Shown in pieces: positions 61,281 to 64,000 of a stretch of 64,000 bases of DNA. Position 1 is the stretch's first letter. Every line of letters begins with the position of its first letter. The notes under the pieces were generated by a model, which saw only the letters and a program-made list of their open reading frames with translations, did not search any database and was not told the DNA's origin. The stretch comes from Desulfobulbus rhabdoformis (GTDB lineage: Bacteria; Desulfobacterota; Desulfobulbia; Desulfobulbales; Desulfobulbaceae), in NCBI RefSeq assembly GCF_016919065.1, contig NZ_JAFFQA010000019.1, positions 22,364 through 86,363 of the forward strand. The letters run 5' to 3'. A program made the position numbers and the translations under genes.

Positions 61281-62384
61281 CTATGCGTTCCCTGAGTTAC
61301 GTTCTGGATGCCACCATTGATCAATTTTCGTGGCAATATTCCGGCCGGACTGCGCAGTCAGTGCGCGTTCTGTTGTCGTCATCGATGCCCGATCCGGCAT
61401 CACCTGCAAGACGGATCCGGCGAGGAGAATACGTCCTCCACAGGGACCATGCAAACCGTTTTCCCCCTGATGCATGTACTGCGCGGAGACTTCAACGCGT
61501 TGCCCTTCAAGCACCGCCTTGACCAGCTCCACCGTGGCGGCGGCTGTCGCGGTCTGGGTCTTGGCGTCTGTGTAGTGTATGGCAAAGGGTTTCAGCGGAA
61601 CCCGGAGATCCGGTGGCAGGTCACGCACATAGCGGAGTGCCTGCACCGCCCCGTTAACATGGTCGCTGCTGATTAATTGCACCATGTGGCGTTGGTGCGT
61701 GACCAGCGCATCGGCGTACTCTTCGATGTGGAGACCACGACGGATTTGCGGCTCCAGTAGCCGCCACTCCCGATCGGTCATCCCCTGCACGCGGACCGAA
61801 CTCCAGATCGGCACCATGCCGTTGCCATGCTCGCCAAGCATATACCCACGAACCCGTTGCCGACGGATCCCCAGATCTGAGGCAATCTCCCAACGAAATC
61901 GTGCCGAGTCGGAATACGCGCCCATACCAATGACATGATTGCGAGGAAGGTAATGGGAGAAAATAGCCACGCCGAGCTCAACAGGGTTGGTGACGATAAT
62001 CACAACCGGAGGTGAGGCAGGGCGATTTTGGGAAAGTGCGCGGGCAAATCGCTCAAAAACAGGCACATTGGCCCGGGCAAGTGTATCACGCGATGCAGAT
62101 CCAATCTCTGCCGGCGTGGTGGAGAAGGTCTGCCCGCCGGTAATGACGACCACATCACCAATGATAGCATCAGGATTATCAGTGACGTTTAATTCGGGAA
62201 TAATCTCTGCATAGGCATCCTGGAGATCTGCACGAAATCCATGCAGCAGGTGAGGACGGCGGGAATTGGGATTACTGCCCACCAACTGAAGGATTTCCCG
62301 GCTTTCAAGAAGCCGCTGCTGCACGATCTGGGTTACAATCTCACGACCGCAACCGCCGCTGGCTCCGACAATACTCACATCCAT
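61281..62384 (-). CDS. Malate/lactate dehydrogenase family enzyme
   Basis: The 367-residue protein has an N-terminal Rossmann fold with GASGGCG as the glycine loop, VTNPVELG, the catalytic Asp and Arg in DSARFRW and the catalytic His in GEHGNGMVP. It should oxidise or reduce a 2-hydroxy/2-oxo acid with NAD. The fit to a true malate or lactate dehydrogenase is not close: the glycine loop is atypical and it is longer than usual (about 310 aa), with a C-terminal tail. The substrate cannot be named from sequence. Operon with the ACT gene. Confidence 0.85.
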   Translation of the reverse strand: MDVSIVGASGGCGREIVTQIVQQRLLESREILQLVGSNPNSRRPHLLHGFRADLQDAYAEIIPELNVTDNPDAIIGDVVVITGGQTFSTTPAEIGSASRDTLARANVPVFERFARALSQNRPASPPVVIIVTNPVELGVAIFSHYLPRNHVIGMGAYSDSARFRWEIASDLGIRRQRVRGYMLGEHGNGMVPIWSSVRVQGMTDREWRLLEPQIRRGLHIEEYADALVTHQRHMVQLISSDHVNGAVQALRYVRDLPPDLRVPLKPFAIHYTDAKTQTATAAATVELVKAVLEGQRVEVSAQYMHQGENGLHGPCGGRILLAGSVLQVMPDRASMTTTERALTAQSGRNIATKIDQWWHPERNSGNA

Positions 62385-62575
62385 GCACTTCTCCTTCGTT
62401 CAAGGTGGCGTGGGCGAGAAGTGGTCCCTCTTCTTCGGCCACCACTTTATTCAAGCCTGCTTGCCTGATGCAGTGAGGGCAGTAAATAACCTGCCGTTTA
62501 TCCGGTCAACCCCTTCTTAATTTCCGCAACTCTGACAAAGCCCCTTATATTGCAATGGATCCACAAGATTTTTAG

Positions 62576-63865
62576 TTAAATATCACTGACCATAGCAGAT
62601 AACTTCTTAGCTAAGGACGCTAATTCTTCTGCCTTGGATGTTAATTTGGAGCTATTTTGGGCAATCTGGCTCGCAGACTTATGCACAACAGTAATATCTT
62701 CAGCAATTTCTGTTGATACCGAAGAACTCTGATTTATGTTATCGTTTATCTCGGCGACCCGGGAAGAGGCATTCGCGACATTTCTGGACATATCCAGACT
62801 TGTAACAGCCTGCTCTTCAACAGCAGAGGCAATAGAAGAAACAATATCATTAATCTCATTTATCCCATCTGATATTTTCTCAATTTCAGAGACGGTACCG
62901 TCTGTTGAAGTCTGAATACTTTCAACTGTTCGTTTAATTTCTTCAGTAGCATCAGATGTTTGCTTTGCGAGTTCTTTTATCTCGGCGGCAACGATAGAAA
63001 ACCCTTTACCGGATTCTCCTGCTCTGGCAGCTTCGATAGTGGCATTTAATGCCAACAAATTTGTTTGTTCTGAAATGTCCGAGATGACTTCGGTAACACT
63101 GGCTATCTTATCTGCTGATTCTCCAAGTTTGCTTACTTGAACAGACGCATTCTTCCCCTGCTCCACAGCAAGGTTTGTCATACATCGTGCGTTTTCAGAA
63201 TTTTTTGCAATTTCACCAATAGTTGCATTCATTTCTTCAACTGCTGAGGCGACATGGCTCATATTCATCGTTGTTTCTTCCATGGCAACGGACATGGATT
63301 GCATATTTGTACTCATCTCTTCAGTTGCTGCCGCGACAGAATCAGACCTCTGTGACATATCAAAAGAATTTTCTTCAAATTGCTTTGATACTTCAAGTAA
63401 AGACTCAGATGATGGTGTTAATATCTTAGCAGTTTCTGATAATTGTTTGATTGAATCAACATTGGTGACCAATTCCACATGACCAATATTTTTTCCAGTG
63501 TCATCCTTTATATAGTGTGTATCGACCTGCATATATGTGCTGGGTGCATCAGGATACTCTTGAGTATAATGAGTCGTCTCCTGACCCTTCCGAAGGCAAC
63601 TGACCCCACAGTTTTCTGTCCCACATATATCGGCTTGCCAATTTGAACAATGCTTGCCAATTACACTTTTTTTATCCAAATTATTTTGGGCTAATAACGA
63701 TTCCGTAACCTTGTTAATAAATACCCATTTCATATTTATATCTGTCGTGGTCACAGGGAAAGCCATTGCATCCAATGATCCTTCTAGGTAGAAAATAAAT
63801 CGCTGCTTGCTGTAGTTCAGCTTTATAAGGATGAGATTCATCGCACTTAATATAATGGCAGCCAT
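62576..63865 (-). CDS. PAS-type chemoreceptor without membrane sensor half
   Basis: The 429-residue protein starts with one short hydrophobic stretch ([14 protein letters not shown]), then a PAS domain (about 30-140) with a cysteine cluster, [19 protein letters not shown]. The signalling hairpin has [34 protein letters not shown]. Relatives usually have two membrane helices, a periplasmic domain and HAMP before the PAS. An in-frame TAG lies 21 bp before the ATG, so no longer frame exists. It looks like an N-terminally shortened receptor. G+C is low (22 of 60 at 62881-62940, against 30 of 60 at 61921-61980 in the neighbour), which suggests a different origin. Confidence 0.88.
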   Translation of the reverse strand: MAAIILSAMNLILIKLNYSKQRFIFYLEGSLDAMAFPVTTTDINMKWVFINKVTESLLAQNNLDKKSVIGKHCSNWQADICGTENCGVSCLRKGQETTHYTQEYPDAPSTYMQVDTHYIKDDTGKNIGHVELVTNVDSIKQLSETAKILTPSSESLLEVSKQFEENSFDMSQRSDSVAAATEEMSTNMQSMSVAMEETTMNMSHVASAVEEMNATIGEIAKNSENARCMTNLAVEQGKNASVQVSKLGESADKIASVTEVISDISEQTNLLALNATIEAARAGESGKGFSIVAAEIKELAKQTSDATEEIKRTVESIQTSTDGTVSEIEKISDGINEINDIVSSIASAVEEQAVTSLDMSRNVANASSRVAEINDNINQSSSVSTEIAEDITVVHKSASQIAQNSSKLTSKAEELASLAKKLSAMVSDI

Positions 63866-64000
63866 TCCCGGAGCCCCACTCTAATGGCACAAGAAGCGGC
63901 TTTGTAGTGTGTAAATCGCCTCAAATTCATGACGGGCATGCGGCAACAGAAGCAATCGGATAATTTCAGGGATTATTGACGAAAAAGCGTATTTTTTAGG

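Noticed and set aside
1..64000. CRISPR array, insertion sequence or rRNA genes
   Set aside because: No evenly spaced direct repeats, no transposase-like frame and no rRNA-like sequence were seen.

Overview
The window looks like a chromosomal segment of a Gram-negative, motile, probably anaerobic or microaerophilic bacterium of the Desulfobacterota type (Desulfobulbales-like). The basis is the conserved gene order thrS-infC-rpmI-rplT-pheS-pheT-ihfA-merR, the dense two-component, chemotaxis and cyclic-di-GMP gene content, a diheme cytochrome c peroxidase and a superoxide-reductase-like protein. The lineage is inferred from gene style only; no rRNA is present.

Positions 1-14631 are the integrase end of a genomic island inserted at the 3' end of tRNA-Pro(GGG). 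From left to right it holds a 5'-truncated ORF with a possible nuclease motif, a transglutaminase-like protein, umuD-umuC, and then, all on the minus strand, a self-inhibited Fic protein and a compact five-gene defence operon read hsdR-hsdM-hsdS-AAA ATPase-HNH nuclease. A tyrosine integrase abuts the tRNA. The operon joins a complete type I restriction-modification set to a PtuA/PtuB-like (Septu-style) ATPase plus HNH pair by 1-bp spacing and a 4-bp overlap. It is the most interesting system in the window.

Positions 14632-22552 are core genome on the minus strand: tRNA-Val, thrS, infC (AUU start), rpmI, rplT, pheS, an intrinsic terminator, pheT, ihfA, a MerR regulator and tRNA-Pro. Positions 22940-30048 carry an HDOD-GGDEF protein, cytochrome c peroxidase, and a DUF2339/DUF3999 envelope gene pair.

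Positions 30112-47258 form a signalling region. It has two hybrid histidine kinases, a sigma-54-type response regulator with a damaged C-terminus, two GGDEF-EAL proteins, a Cache chemoreceptor, a soluble receptor with a C-terminal sensor domain and an orphan NHLP/Os1348-type small protein. An exported superoxide-reductase-like protein follows at 47467-47874.

Positions 48500-60890 are one plus-strand chemotaxis cluster: a receptor-like protein with a CheZ-like motif, CheY, a cysteine-tailed STAS protein, CheA, CheW, a receptor with a CheR-tether tail, CheR, REC-Hpt, a second CheY, CheD, CheB and a J-domain protein. CheA and the J-domain protein both contain repeats resembling the GspE/MshE N-terminal module, a known cyclic-di-GMP-binding fold in MshE. 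This hints at crosstalk with the many GGDEF/EAL genes nearby. The right end holds a malate/lactate-dehydrogenase-like gene coupled to an ACT-domain gene, and a low-GC chemoreceptor that seems to lack its membrane sensor half.
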